Assembly (NCBI RefSeq): GCF_016125515.1
Contig: NZ_WGLO01000004.1
Location: forward strand, 1-64,000
Direction of reading: 5' to 3'
Source: Hyphomonas sp.
Lineage (GTDB): Bacteria; Pseudomonadota; Alphaproteobacteria; Caulobacterales; Hyphomonadaceae
Length of the DNA stretch: 64,000 nucleotides
Made by a program: the position numbers and the translations under genes. The notes beneath the pieces were generated by a model. It ran no database searches and was not told the origin of the DNA. It saw only the letters and a program-made list of their open reading frames with translations. Shown piece after piece: positions 52,257-61,954 of the stretch. How positions within the stretch are numbered: position 1 is the first letter of the stretch; every line of letters begins with the position of its first letter.

Positions 52257-54956
52257 TCAAGCTTCGCCTTTGCCGAGCGCCTTCAACTCATAAAGCATCT
52301 GCAAAGCGTCACGCGGGGTGAGTGCATCGGGATCGATTGCGTCCAGCCGCGCGAGAACCGCGGCCGCTTCCGGGGTCAATTCAGGTTCAGCTTCGGTCGG
52401 CACCGCGGCAAACAGCGGCAGGCTTTCCGCCGCCGACGGACCAGCTTCCAGTTGCTTCAGGATCTGCGCGGCGCGCGCGACCGCACTGCGCGGCAGACCG
52501 GCCAGACGCGCCACCTGTACACCGTAGGACCGGTCGGCGGGGCCGGGATGGACTTCGTGCAGGAAGATCAGGTCCTGCTTCCATTCGCGCGCCTTGAGAC
52601 TGGCATTCGCCGCGCCCGGCAGTTCGGAAGCAAGCGCCGTCAGCTCGTGATAGTGCGTTGCGAAGATGGCGCGGCAGCGCGTCTGCTCGTGCAGGTGTTC
52701 GACCGCTGCCCAGGCAATCGCGAGACCGTCCCACGTCGCCGTGCCGCGTCCGACTTCATCGAGGATGACGAAACTCTGGTCCGTCGCCTGGTTCAGGATT
52801 GCAGCGGTTTCGACCATCTCGACCATGAAAGTGGAGCGACCTCGCGACAGATCGTCGGATGCGCCGACGCGTGAGAAGACACGGTCGGCAAGGCCGAGGC
52901 GCATCGAGACGGCGGGCACGAAACAGCCCGCCTGCGCGAGGATCACAGCGAGCGCGGATTGGCGGAGATAGGTCGACTTGCCGGCCATGTTCGGACCGGT
53001 GACGAGCAGAAAGCGCGGCGCCGAGCGCCCGGCGGCATCGAGGCTGAGATCATTGGCCGTGAAGCCCTTCCCTTCCTTGCGAAGGGCGGCTTCGACGACC
53101 GGGTGGCGCAGGCCCTTGGCCTCGAACACCGGCGCGTCTTCAAGGACGGGTCGCACCGCGCTGGTTTCCGAAGCCCAGACCGCCTGGCCCGCCGCGACAT
53201 CGACCTCTGCGAGCGCTGCAGCGACCTCGGCAAGCGGCCCGGCCTCGGACATCACTCGCGCACAGAACCGGTCGAACAGGGCGAGTTCGATCGATTTCGA
53301 TTCTTCCTCGGCCCGGCTGATACGTCCGGCCAGATCGGCGAGCGCGGTGGTCGAGAAGCGCACCGCGCCGGCCATCGTCTGGCGGTGGATGAAATCGTTT
53401 GCGAGCGGCGGCTTCAGCATCGGGTCGGCCGCGCGGGCCGGCACCTCGATGAAATAGCCGAGCACGTTGTTGAACTTGATCTTCAGCGCACTGATGCCGG
53501 TGATGTCCGCGTAGCGGCCCTGCATTTCGGCGATCACCCGGCGGCTGCCGTCGCGCAGTTTTCTTACATCGTCGAGCGCGGCGTCCCAGCCGGCGGCGAT
53601 GAACCCGCCCTCGCGGGCGAGCATCGGCGCCGATTCCGATAGCGCAGCGGCAAGATCGGCGGCGAGAGCATCGAGGCCGGCATGGTCAGACAGGCTGAGC
53701 GTCTGCGCGGCAGCGGACAGGCGCGGCGGCAAGGCGGCGCCTGACGCACGCAGGCTGGCGGCGGCCTGCTTTCCGGCGGCCAGCGCCTGAGCGAGGGCCT
53801 GAAGGTCACGTGGTCCGCCGCGGCCGAGCGCAAGGCGCATGCAGGCGCGCTCTAGATCGGGCGCAGATTTGAGCGCCGCGCGCATTTCCGACAGGACCGT
53901 GCGCTCGCCGGCGAAATAGCTGACCGCATCGTATCGCGCCTCGATTTCGGCGCGGTCGCGCGAGGGGCGCGACAAACGCGCGGCGAGAAGGCGCGCGCCG
54001 GAGGCCGTGACCGTACGGTCGATGGCTGCGAGCAGGGTTCCGTCGCGGCCACGCGTGAAGGACCGGTCGATCTCGAGACTGGCACGGGTTGCAGGATCGA
54101 TCAGCAGCGCGCCGCGCTGCTCCGCGCGCTTCGGCACCGAGAGACGGGCCGGGATGCCGGCCTGGGTGAGCTTGACATAGTCGAGCAGCAGGCCGGCGGC
54201 GGCGAGTTCCGCTTTCGAGAATTCGCCGAGCCCGTCCAGCGCAGCGACGCTGTAGGCTTCCTTGAGCAGCGCTTCGCCCGACTTGGCGGACGCCGCGCGG
54301 GCCGGGCGCTCGGTAACCGGTATCGTCAGGAGGTCGCTCAAGGCGTTGAGCGCCGGACGATCACGGTCGGCCTCGGAAATGACCAGCTCGGACAGTGGCC
54401 AGGCCAGCAGCGCATCGCCAATGCGGGCGGGATCCAGCGCGGTGAGTTCGAACAGGCCGGTGGAAACATCGCAGACGGCGAGGGCGGCTTCGCTCTGGCC
54501 GGTGACGGCCAGCGCGGCCAGCGCCTGGCCCTGGCGGGCGGGCAGGAGCGTTTCCTCGGTCAGCGTCCCGGGCGTGACGATACGGACGATTTCGCGCCGC
54601 ACGATGGACTTGGACCCACGCTTCTTCGCCTCGGCCGGGCTTTCGACCTGCTCGCACACAGCCACCCGGCAGCCGGCCTTGATCAGGCGCGCCAGATAGC
54701 CCTCAGCCGCATGGTAAGGCACGCCCGCCATCGGGATCGGCGCGCCGTCATGCTCGCCGCGCGAGGTGAGCGTAATGTCGAGAACGCGGGCGGCCGTCAC
54801 GGCATCCTCGAAGAACAGTTCGTAGAAATCGCCCATACGAAAGAACAGGAGGGCATCCGGATTGGCCGTCTTTATTGACAGGTATTGTGCCATGAACGGC
54901 GTGGGTTCACTGGCGGCCTGTCTGACGGGCGGGGATTTGGGGGCGGTATCCGGCAT
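52257..54956 (-). CDS. mutS: DNA mismatch repair protein MutS
   Basis: 899 residues, MutS1 type. Mismatch-recognition motif FFRMGDFYELFFEDA in domain I (Phe-x-Glu analogue GDFYELF), long connector and clamp regions, Walker A TGPNMAGKSTYLRQ, Walker B FVILDEVGRGTATWDG, and the HTH at the C-terminus. Single gene facing maeB divergently (134-bp gap). Confidence 0.95.
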   Translation of the reverse strand: MPDTAPKSPPVRQAASEPTPFMAQYLSIKTANPDALLFFRMGDFYELFFEDAVTAARVLDITLTSRGEHDGAPIPMAGVPYHAAEGYLARLIKAGCRVAVCEQVESPAEAKKRGSKSIVRREIVRIVTPGTLTEETLLPARQGQALAALAVTGQSEAALAVCDVSTGLFELTALDPARIGDALLAWPLSELVISEADRDRPALNALSDLLTIPVTERPARAASAKSGEALLKEAYSVAALDGLGEFSKAELAAAGLLLDYVKLTQAGIPARLSVPKRAEQRGALLIDPATRASLEIDRSFTRGRDGTLLAAIDRTVTASGARLLAARLSRPSRDRAEIEARYDAVSYFAGERTVLSEMRAALKSAPDLERACMRLALGRGGPRDLQALAQALAAGKQAAASLRASGAALPPRLSAAAQTLSLSDHAGLDALAADLAAALSESAPMLAREGGFIAAGWDAALDDVRKLRDGSRRVIAEMQGRYADITGISALKIKFNNVLGYFIEVPARAADPMLKPPLANDFIHRQTMAGAVRFSTTALADLAGRISRAEEESKSIELALFDRFCARVMSEAGPLAEVAAALAEVDVAAGQAVWASETSAVRPVLEDAPVFEAKGLRHPVVEAALRKEGKGFTANDLSLDAAGRSAPRFLLVTGPNMAGKSTYLRQSALAVILAQAGCFVPAVSMRLGLADRVFSRVGASDDLSRGRSTFMVEMVETAAILNQATDQSFVILDEVGRGTATWDGLAIAWAAVEHLHEQTRCRAIFATHYHELTALASELPGAANASLKAREWKQDLIFLHEVHPGPADRSYGVQVARLAGLPRSAVARAAQILKQLEAGPSAAESLPLFAAVPTEAEPELTPEAAAVLARLDAIDPDALTPRDALQMLYELKALGKGEA

Positions 54957-55090
54957 GGCGCGGCACGCTAGCCTTTGACGGAGGGATTCGCAAAGCCGCC
55001 CGCCAGCACATGTGCGGATTTGACTGTTGGCAGGCGCATCGCAGCGGCCTAGACGGGTGCCTGTCCCCGCCGAAACGAAACAGAGCCCAT

Positions 55091-57367
55091 ATGACTACGC
55101 AGCGTCCGAGCATTACCGACCAGGAAGCCCTCGATTTCCACTCGCAGCCCACCGCGGGCAAGATTTCGATGAATCCGACCAAGCCCATGGGAACGCAGCG
55201 CGACCTGTCGCTGGCCTACAGCCCGGGCGTTGCCATTCCGGTTCTGGCCATCGCGGAGAATGAAGACCTTGCCTATGACTACACGTCCAAGGGCAACCTC
55301 GTCGCGGTGATCTCGAACGGCACGGCCATCCTGGGTCTCGGCAATCTCGGCCCGATGGCGTCCAAGCCGGTGATGGAAGGCAAGGCCGTTCTGTTCAAGC
55401 GTTTTGCCGACATCGACAGCTTCGACGTTGAAGTGAACACGCGCGACGCGGAAGACTTCATCCGCACGGTGCGCAACATCGGCGCGACCTGGGGCGGCAT
55501 CAACCTCGAAGATATCTCGGCGCCGGATTGCTTCATCATCGAAAGCCGCCTGCGCGAGGAACTCGACATTCCGGTGTTCCACGATGACCAGCATGGCACC
55601 GCAATCATCGCGGCGGCCGGCCTGATCAATGCGTGTCATATCACCGGTCGCAAGATGTCGGACGTGAAGGTTGCGATTTCCGGCGCGGGCGCCGCGGGCC
55701 TATCCGTTGCCGGCCTGATCCGCCACCTGGGCGTGAAGGGCGAAAACATCCTGATGTGCGATACGGCAGGCGTGGTTTATGAAGGCCGCACCGAGAAGAT
55801 GGACCAGTTCAAGTCCGCCTTCGCTGTGAAGACCAAGAAACGCACGCTGGCCGAAGCCATGGACGGCGCCGATGTGTTCCTGGGCCTGTCGGTCAAGGGC
55901 GCGGTGACCAAGGACATGGTCAAGTCGATGGCGAAGAACCCGATCATCTTCGCAATGGCCAACCCCGATCCGGAAATCACCCCGGAAGACATCAAGTCTG
56001 TCCGCAACGACGCCATCATCGCGACCGGCCGCTCGGATTACCCCAACCAGGTCAACAACGTTCTCGGTTTCCCGTACATCTTCCGCGGCGCGCTCGATGT
56101 ACGTGCCCGGAGTATCAACGAGGAAATGAAAGTCGCCGCCGCGCAGGCCCTCGCCGAGCTCGCCCGCGAAGACGTGCCGGATGAAGTGGCCGCTGCCTAT
56201 CATGGCGCACGCCCGACCTTCGGCCGCGACTATATTATCCCTACACCGTTCGATCCGCGCCTGATCAGCTTCGTGCCGCCGCTGGTGGCGCAAGCGGCCA
56301 TGGACAGCGGCGTTGCCCGCAAGCCGATTGCCGACATGGACGCCTACCGCCGCAGCCTCGTGCGCCGCGCCGATCCGTCCGCCGCCTTCCTGCAGGGCGT
56401 GCAGGCGCGCTGCCGCGACGTGCGGCGGCGCATCGTATTTGCGGAAGGCGAAGAGCCCGCCGTCGTGCGCGCGGCCTGGAGCTTCAAGAACCAGGGTCTC
56501 GGCCATCCGATCCTGATCGGCCGCGAAGCGCAGGTTGAAGCCATGATGGAACAGATGGGTGTGCCGGCCGGCGCACTCGACATCATCAATGCGCGCCTGT
56601 CGGACAACAATCCGGTCTATGTGGACATGCTATACGCGCGCCTGCAGCGCAAAGGCTATCTGAAGCGCGACGCGCAGCGCCTGGTGAACCAGGACCGGAA
56701 CGTGTTCGGCTGCTGCATGCTGAAGAATGGCGATGCCGACGGCATGGTGACCGGCGTGACGCGCAATTACGATGCGGCCCTCAAGGACGCGATGCTCGTG
56801 CTCGACCCGATTCCCGGACAGGCCGTGATCGGCATGTCGATGGTGATCAACATGGGCAAGACGATCTTTATTGCAGATACGAGCGTCAACGAATTGCCGG
56901 ACGGTCAGACGCTGGCCAATATCGCGCTCGAAGCCGTCCGCGCAGTCCGCAGTGTCGGCTTCTCGCCGCGCGTGGCGTTCCTGTCCTACTCCACCTTCGG
57001 CAATCCGATGGGGGAACGCGGCGACAAGGTGCGCGAGGCCGTGGGCATCCTCGACCGGATGAAAGACATCGACTTCGAATACGAAGGCGACATGAATGCG
57101 GATGTGGCGCTCAACCCGAACCACAAACTGCTCTACCCGTTCTCGCGCCTGACGGGCCCGGCCAACATCCTCGTGATGCCGGCTATCCATTCGGCTTCGA
57201 TCGCAACAAACCTGCTTGAGCAGATGAGCCGGTCAACAATCATCGGGCCGATGCTGCTCGGTCTCGAGAAGCCGGTGCAGATCGCCTCGCTCGGCGCAAC
57301 GGTCGGCGACATCGTCGACCTTGCCGCGCTGGCGGCGTTCGACATCGACATGGTGCATTCCAGCTGA
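55091..57367 (+). CDS. maeB: NADP-dependent malic enzyme, MaeB type with phosphotransacetylase-like domain
   Basis: 758 residues from ATG 55091. N-terminal malic-enzyme domain with the catalytic region (LAYSPGVAIPVLAIAENEDLAYDYTSKGNLVAVISNGTAILGLGNLGP, PVFHDDQHGTAIIAAAGL), Rossmann-type segment AISGAGAAGLSVAGLI, and a C-terminal PTA-like domain (about 430-758) that is allosteric, not catalytic, in known MaeB enzymes. Converts malate to pyruvate with NADPH. Monocistronic. Confidence 0.95.
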   Translation: MTTQRPSITDQEALDFHSQPTAGKISMNPTKPMGTQRDLSLAYSPGVAIPVLAIAENEDLAYDYTSKGNLVAVISNGTAILGLGNLGPMASKPVMEGKAVLFKRFADIDSFDVEVNTRDAEDFIRTVRNIGATWGGINLEDISAPDCFIIESRLREELDIPVFHDDQHGTAIIAAAGLINACHITGRKMSDVKVAISGAGAAGLSVAGLIRHLGVKGENILMCDTAGVVYEGRTEKMDQFKSAFAVKTKKRTLAEAMDGADVFLGLSVKGAVTKDMVKSMAKNPIIFAMANPDPEITPEDIKSVRNDAIIATGRSDYPNQVNNVLGFPYIFRGALDVRARSINEEMKVAAAQALAELAREDVPDEVAAAYHGARPTFGRDYIIPTPFDPRLISFVPPLVAQAAMDSGVARKPIADMDAYRRSLVRRADPSAAFLQGVQARCRDVRRRIVFAEGEEPAVVRAAWSFKNQGLGHPILIGREAQVEAMMEQMGVPAGALDIINARLSDNNPVYVDMLYARLQRKGYLKRDAQRLVNQDRNVFGCCMLKNGDADGMVTGVTRNYDAALKDAMLVLDPIPGQAVIGMSMVINMGKTIFIADTSVNELPDGQTLANIALEAVRAVRSVGFSPRVAFLSYSTFGNPMGERGDKVREAVGILDRMKDIDFEYEGDMNADVALNPNHKLLYPFSRLTGPANILVMPAIHSASIATNLLEQMSRSTIIGPMLLGLEKPVQIASLGATVGDIVDLAALAAFDIDMVHSS

Positions 57368-57373
57368 CGCGCG

Positions 57374-59107
57374 TCAGACGGCGGGCGCCTGCTCCACCTT
57401 GGGCAGGCGCGCCTGCCGGATCCATTCAATCCCGGACAATGCCACGGCAATGCCGCCGAGCCAGAACGTGAGAATGAACACCGCGTAATAGCCCTGGCTT
57501 TCGATCATGGCACCAAGCCAGGGGCGGCCGAGCGTGCCGATCAGCATGGTCAGCGATGCCAGCAGCGCATACTGGACTGCGGCGAAGCGCGGATTCACGA
57601 CCGACGTCAGGAACGCGACAACCGCCACGCTGGCGAAGCCGCCTGCGAGGTTTTCTCCCGCGATGGCAATCATCAGGCGTGCCATTCGATCACCGGCATC
57701 AGCGCCTTGCGCGTCGGGTGAGATCTGGGCGGCCCAGCCTGCAAACAGGCGCAAGGGTTCGGCAATGTGGGTCCATTCGAGGAACGCGTCGATCCCCGCG
57801 CCGCCTCTCGACAGGTCTGCGAACAGGAGGTTCGTGGCGGCGGCAAGTACGGCCCCCGCTACAAGCACCGGCATGCGGCCGATGAAACTGATCACGACAG
57901 CGCCCAGCGCGGCGCCCGCCACGGTCATCAGCACACCGAAGAATTTCGAGGCGACGGCGACATCCGCCATCGTGTGGTGCAGCGCCCCGAAACGGTCGTC
58001 CAGATAGAAGGGATAGGCAAAAGAGCCCCAGACGGAGTCTGTGAAACGGTAGGTGAGGGCCAGAAGGAGCACGAGCAGTGCGCCCCAGCCGAGGCGGGCG
58101 ATCAGGTCCATCAGCGGATCGAAGATGGAACGGAAGACGGCACGGATGGTGCGCGGAAGGGCGGGCTCATCACTCGGCCCGACGACAATCTCTGCCGGGA
58201 TCCGCCCATGCCGCATCAACAGGATCAGCGCGCCGGCGGCCGGCAACAGGACCGTAAGGCCTACGATCCAGGGTCCCTGCTCCGCAACGAAGAGGCCGCC
58301 TTTCGGGGGCGGGACCTGGGTGAACGAGGCGATCACGAAGTTTGCGATCATCAGGAAGGCCGCGATCCATCCGCCGGCGACGAGCAGCGTGGCGAAGGTG
58401 CGCTCGCGCTCCGGCAGGCCGGCCTGGAAGGTGAGACGCGCGGTGCCGGGTCCGGTTTCGACTTCCGGCTCGGGCGCCAGCAAGGTGCCGGAAATCGAGA
58501 GCACCATCATCGCGGCGATCATCACATAAACGACAACCCAGCCGAAATATTCAGCCAGCAGCAAAGCGAGGAAGCCCGTGACGAAGCCAGCGATGCGGTA
58601 GCCGAACTGGTAGAGCGCGGCCATCAGGTCCTTGTCTTCATCAGACCGGGCGACCTCGATGCGCCAGGCATCGAGCACGATGTCATGCGTGGCGGAGAAG
58701 AGCGCTGCGAGCAGCGCAATGACGGCAACGAGTCCGATATGCTCGCCGGGATTGGAGAAGGCGAGCAGGAAGAGAAGGCCCGCAATCGGCAGCTGCAGGC
58801 TGAACAGCCAGGTGCGACGGGGACCGAGGAACGGGAACGGATGGTGCGCGGTCTGGAAGGCCGGCGACCAGAGGAACTTGAACGCGTAGCCGATCGTGAC
58901 GATCGACAGCACACCGATAGTCGAGGGGGTGACGCCTTCGGTGGTGAGCCAGGCATTCAGCGTGCCCAGCACCGCCCCGTAAGGCAGGCCCGCCGCGAGG
59001 GCGAGCAGGAACATCGCTGCCATCCGCCGGTCGCGCATGGCCTTCAGGGCCCGGATGAACCGGGGCGGCGCCTTGTCCGTCACAGCGGCGACCGGGGCGG
59101 TGGTCAT
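57374..59107 (-). CDS. ampG: AmpG-like muropeptide MFS transporter
   Basis: 577 residues with about 14 predicted helices. FLLALAAGLPYGAVLGTLNAWLTTEGVTPSTIGVLSIVTIGYAFKFLWSPAF, DIVLDAWRIE and YPFYLDD segments are typical of AmpG, importer of anhydromuropeptides during peptidoglycan recycling. Start overlaps the histidine kinase stop by 4 nt, so the two are coupled. A link between sensing and cell-wall recycling is suggested only by context. Confidence 0.85.
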   Translation of the reverse strand: MTTAPVAAVTDKAPPRFIRALKAMRDRRMAAMFLLALAAGLPYGAVLGTLNAWLTTEGVTPSTIGVLSIVTIGYAFKFLWSPAFQTAHHPFPFLGPRRTWLFSLQLPIAGLLFLLAFSNPGEHIGLVAVIALLAALFSATHDIVLDAWRIEVARSDEDKDLMAALYQFGYRIAGFVTGFLALLLAEYFGWVVVYVMIAAMMVLSISGTLLAPEPEVETGPGTARLTFQAGLPERERTFATLLVAGGWIAAFLMIANFVIASFTQVPPPKGGLFVAEQGPWIVGLTVLLPAAGALILLMRHGRIPAEIVVGPSDEPALPRTIRAVFRSIFDPLMDLIARLGWGALLVLLLALTYRFTDSVWGSFAYPFYLDDRFGALHHTMADVAVASKFFGVLMTVAGAALGAVVISFIGRMPVLVAGAVLAAATNLLFADLSRGGAGIDAFLEWTHIAEPLRLFAGWAAQISPDAQGADAGDRMARLMIAIAGENLAGGFASVAVVAFLTSVVNPRFAAVQYALLASLTMLIGTLGRPWLGAMIESQGYYAVFILTFWLGGIAVALSGIEWIRQARLPKVEQAPAV

Positions 59108-60594
59108 GCAGCGCCCGACATGCGGCCGTCACCTGCCGTCCACTGACGGGCAAGCGCGCGCAAGGCTTCGGCATCGAGCGGTTTGGCGGCTACACCGCTG
59201 GCGCCGCACTCGCGCGCGCGGCGTTCGATGTCCGGTGTTATCTCGGCCGAAACCGCGATGATCGGCGCGGCAAAGCCGTCAGCGCGTAAGCGCCGCATCG
59301 CCTCGAACCCATCCATGATGGGCATCCTCAAATCCATCAGCACGAGTACGGGCTCCATGCGTTTCGCAGCGTCGAGCGCTTCGCTGCCTGTGGCCGCTAC
59401 AGTGACCGCAAATCCGGACGTTTCCAAGGCGCGACGTGCAATCAGCGCGTTTATGGGATTGTCATCCGCGATCAGCACCCGGCCGCCTTCGCCGGAGGTT
59501 TCGGGCTCGTCGGCAAGGAGGCGTCCGCTCCGCGCAAGCATGATGCGCTCGACCAGAGACGACAGGCGCAGCGGTCGCACGAGCCATCCACGGCAGCCGA
59601 GCTCGCGGAACCGACCGATGGCGCCGCGGTCTTCCGGACGCAGCACCACAAGCGCGGGCGCCTGGCGCGCAAGCGCGGCGACCATGGCTTCGGGCAGGTC
59701 TGCACCGACCAGCAACACGTCTGTTTCGGGGGGCACGGCGCCGGAAGACAGGTCAATCTGAACAGGCACGGTATTGATCGCGGAAAGGATGCGGGCGAGC
59801 GCGAGCGTGGTCGCGGGCGGGAGACCGGCCAGGCCGACACGGCCGCCGAGGCGCGGCAGGTCGTGCGCGGGCGGCGCATCGGTGCGGCGCAGGGGCACCT
59901 CGACAGAGAAGGTTGCCCCTTCCCCGAGGCGCGAGGCAACCGATACGCGGCCGCCGAGCAGATCGGCGAGGCGCTTGACGATGGCAAGCCCCAGACCAAC
60001 GCCGCCGTCGCGATAGGCATCGCCCGCCGCTGACTGGCGGAAGGCTTCGAACAAGCGCACCTGATCGGACGGCGCAATGCCGGGGCCGGTGTCGCGCACG
60101 TAGAAGGCGAGGCCGTCTTCGCGCGGCTCGACATCCACCAGGACGGCGCCCGAGGCCGTGAATTTGAGCGCGTTGCCGACCAGGTTGAAGAGGATCTGGC
60201 GCAGGCGCCCGGCATCACCTTCGTAGATCGGAACCGGCCAGCCCACGGCGCGGACGGCCAGATCGAGGCCGGCCGCATGGGCACGGGGCGCCAGCAGTTC
60301 CGCCACCTCACGCGCGAGGCGCAACGGGCAATAGCTCTCCTTTTCGAGATCGACCGCTGAGGCATCAAGGCGCGCATAATCCAGCACGTTGTTCAGCAGA
60401 TCGAGCAGGCGAGCGCCCGACAAGCGGATCGTTTCGGCATACTCGCGCTGGGCCGGCGAGAGGTCGGTTTCCAGCAGCAACGACACGGTGCCGAGGATCC
60501 CGTTAAGCGGCGTGCGGATTTCGTGACTCGCGGTGGCCAGAAAGGCCTTTTCGGGCGATTCAGCGTTGGCGGGAGTGTCGATCGGTTCGGTCAT
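59104..60594 (-). CDS. Hybrid histidine kinase (HisKA-HATPase-receiver)
   Basis: 496-residue soluble kinase with no N-terminal sensor. HisKA with His24 in ATASHEIRTPLNG; HATPase with NALKF, DTGPGIA and GLGLAIVKRLADLLGG; then a degenerate receiver-like stretch (about 235-345) lacking a clear phospho-Asp, and a true C-terminal receiver with VLMDLRMPIMDG. Such soluble hybrids often act with an Hpt protein. Co-transcribed with ampG. Confidence 0.9.
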   Translation of the reverse strand: MTEPIDTPANAESPEKAFLATASHEIRTPLNGILGTVSLLLETDLSPAQREYAETIRLSGARLLDLLNNVLDYARLDASAVDLEKESYCPLRLAREVAELLAPRAHAAGLDLAVRAVGWPVPIYEGDAGRLRQILFNLVGNALKFTASGAVLVDVEPREDGLAFYVRDTGPGIAPSDQVRLFEAFRQSAAGDAYRDGGVGLGLAIVKRLADLLGGRVSVASRLGEGATFSVEVPLRRTDAPPAHDLPRLGGRVGLAGLPPATTLALARILSAINTVPVQIDLSSGAVPPETDVLLVGADLPEAMVAALARQAPALVVLRPEDRGAIGRFRELGCRGWLVRPLRLSSLVERIMLARSGRLLADEPETSGEGGRVLIADDNPINALIARRALETSGFAVTVAATGSEALDAAKRMEPVLVLMDLRMPIMDGFEAMRRLRADGFAAPIIAVSAEITPDIERRARECGASGVAAKPLDAEALRALARQWTAGDGRMSGAA

Positions 60595-60853
60595 ACCCCG
60601 AATTTAGGGCAAAGGCCTGAGCAGAGCCTTAACTGCGCGATCGGGCGAAGGCCGATCCCTGAGAGGCGCGGCTGTGCTGGCGAGAGGCCTATTACGGTAG
60701 CTGAGCGCTTCGGCGACATGGACGCGGCGCAGACCGGCCGCGCCTAGACGCCGTCAAATGCAATTGGGTGATCCGTTGGACCATCCTCGCCCGTGCGCTC
60801 CGGTCCCAAAAGGTTGAGACCGGTCAACTCTCACCAAACAACGAATCTCGAAC

Positions 60854-61843
60854 TTATCCGGCCGCCGGCAAATTTTCTTGCACCGCCGCGAGGGCGGCGC
60901 GCAGCACGTCCAGCCCGGCGCCCTTGCGCGGCGCCTGTTCCGACAGGATGCGGCGCCACTGGCGCGCACCGGGCTGGCCGGCGAAGAGCCCGAGCATGTG
61001 GCGCGTCATGGCGTGCAGGCTGGTGCCTTCGGCAAGTCGCGCCGCGATATAGGGTTCATAGGCGCCTACAGCCTCACCGGCCGCGACGGGCGCCCCTTCC
61101 CCGAACAGCTGCGCATCCACCCCGCCCAGGAGGCCAGGGGTCTGATAGGCGGCGCGACCAAGCATGACGCCGTCGAAGGTGTGCAAGTGATCCGAGCACT
61201 GATCGAGTGTCGTAATGCCGCCATTGAGGATGATCGTCAGCCCAGGCCGCCCTGATTTCAGCTCGGCCACAAGTCCATAATCCAGAGGCGGAACCTCGCG
61301 GTTCTCCTTGGGGCTGAGGCCTTTGAGCCAGGCAGCGCGGGCATGTACGGTGAACGCGGAGCATCCAGCCGCCGCCACCTTGTCGATGAAAGTGAACAGC
61401 GTCTCACGGGCCGGCAGATCGTCGATGGCAATCCGGTTCTTGACCGAGACCGGAATGGAGACCGAAGCACGCATCGCGGCCACGCAGTCTGCGACAAGAT
61501 CCGGCTCCGCCATCAGGCAGGCACCGAAAGCACCGGACTGGACCCGTTCTGACGGGCAGCCGCAATTGAGGTTCACCTCGTCATAGCCGAACCCTTCCGC
61601 TATGCGCGCCGCTTCCGACAGTTTGCTAGGGTCCGATCCGCCAAGCTGAAGGACGACCGGGTGTTCGACGGGACCGAACCCCAGGAGGCGCTCCCGGTCA
61701 CCATGGATCACGGCATCGGCCGTGACCATCTCGGTCCAGAGCAGGGCCCGTTTGGTCAGCGTCCGGTGGAAGGCCCGGCAATGCCGGTCCGTCCAATCCA
61801 TCATGGGGGCGACATTAAATCTATGTGCTTGATATTGTAGCAT
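60854..61843 (-). CDS. dusA: tRNA-dihydrouridine(20/20a) synthase DusA
   Basis: FMN enzyme reducing uridines in the tRNA D-loop. VAPMMDWTDRHCRAFHR, EMVTADAVIHGDRERLL, catalytic NCGCPSERVQSGAFGACLM (Cys96), and FTVHARAAWLKGLSPKENREVPPLDY are diagnostic. 329 residues. The first ten residues MLQYQAHRFN are AT-rich and unlike the rest, as expected when an integrated element supplies a new 5' end. The adjacent integrase faces away from it. Confidence 0.93.
   Translation of the reverse strand: MLQYQAHRFNVAPMMDWTDRHCRAFHRTLTKRALLWTEMVTADAVIHGDRERLLGFGPVEHPVVLQLGGSDPSKLSEAARIAEGFGYDEVNLNCGCPSERVQSGAFGACLMAEPDLVADCVAAMRASVSIPVSVKNRIAIDDLPARETLFTFIDKVAAAGCSAFTVHARAAWLKGLSPKENREVPPLDYGLVAELKSGRPGLTIILNGGITTLDQCSDHLHTFDGVMLGRAAYQTPGLLGGVDAQLFGEGAPVAAGEAVGAYEPYIAARLAEGTSLHAMTRHMLGLFAGQPGARQWRRILSEQAPRKGAGLDVLRAALAAVQENLPAAG
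61780..61812. other. Probable attachment-site end of a dusA-integrated element
   Basis: This interval encodes the conserved VAPMMDWTDRHCR region at the 5' end of dusA. dusA-associated integrases recombine near this conserved sequence. Base composition changes abruptly from GC-rich (dusA body) to AT-rich beyond 61813. The other end is outside the window, so the direct repeat cannot be verified. Confidence 0.5.
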
Positions 61844-61878
61844 TTTTCTACTACTTACAGAGAACTAAACGGGAATTC

Positions 61879-61951
61879 GTGTGCAAACATATGCGGAACA
61901 TTGCACACGTTTGTACCCGATTGCAGCTGTCTGTGCACACGGAGCGCACAC
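61879..61951. repeat. Cluster of TGCACAC motifs before the integrase gene
   Basis: GTGTGCAA (61879-61886) and TTGCACAC (61901-61908) form an inverted pair 22 bp apart, followed by GTGCACAC (61933-61940) and GCGCACAC (61944-61951). Likely integrase or excisionase binding sites; inferred from position. Confidence 0.5.
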
Positions 61952-61954
61952 GAA

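Noticed and set aside
60595-60853. A tRNA or small RNA in the gap between the kinase and dusA
   Set aside because: No cloverleaf, no terminator and no conserved-looking structure seen.
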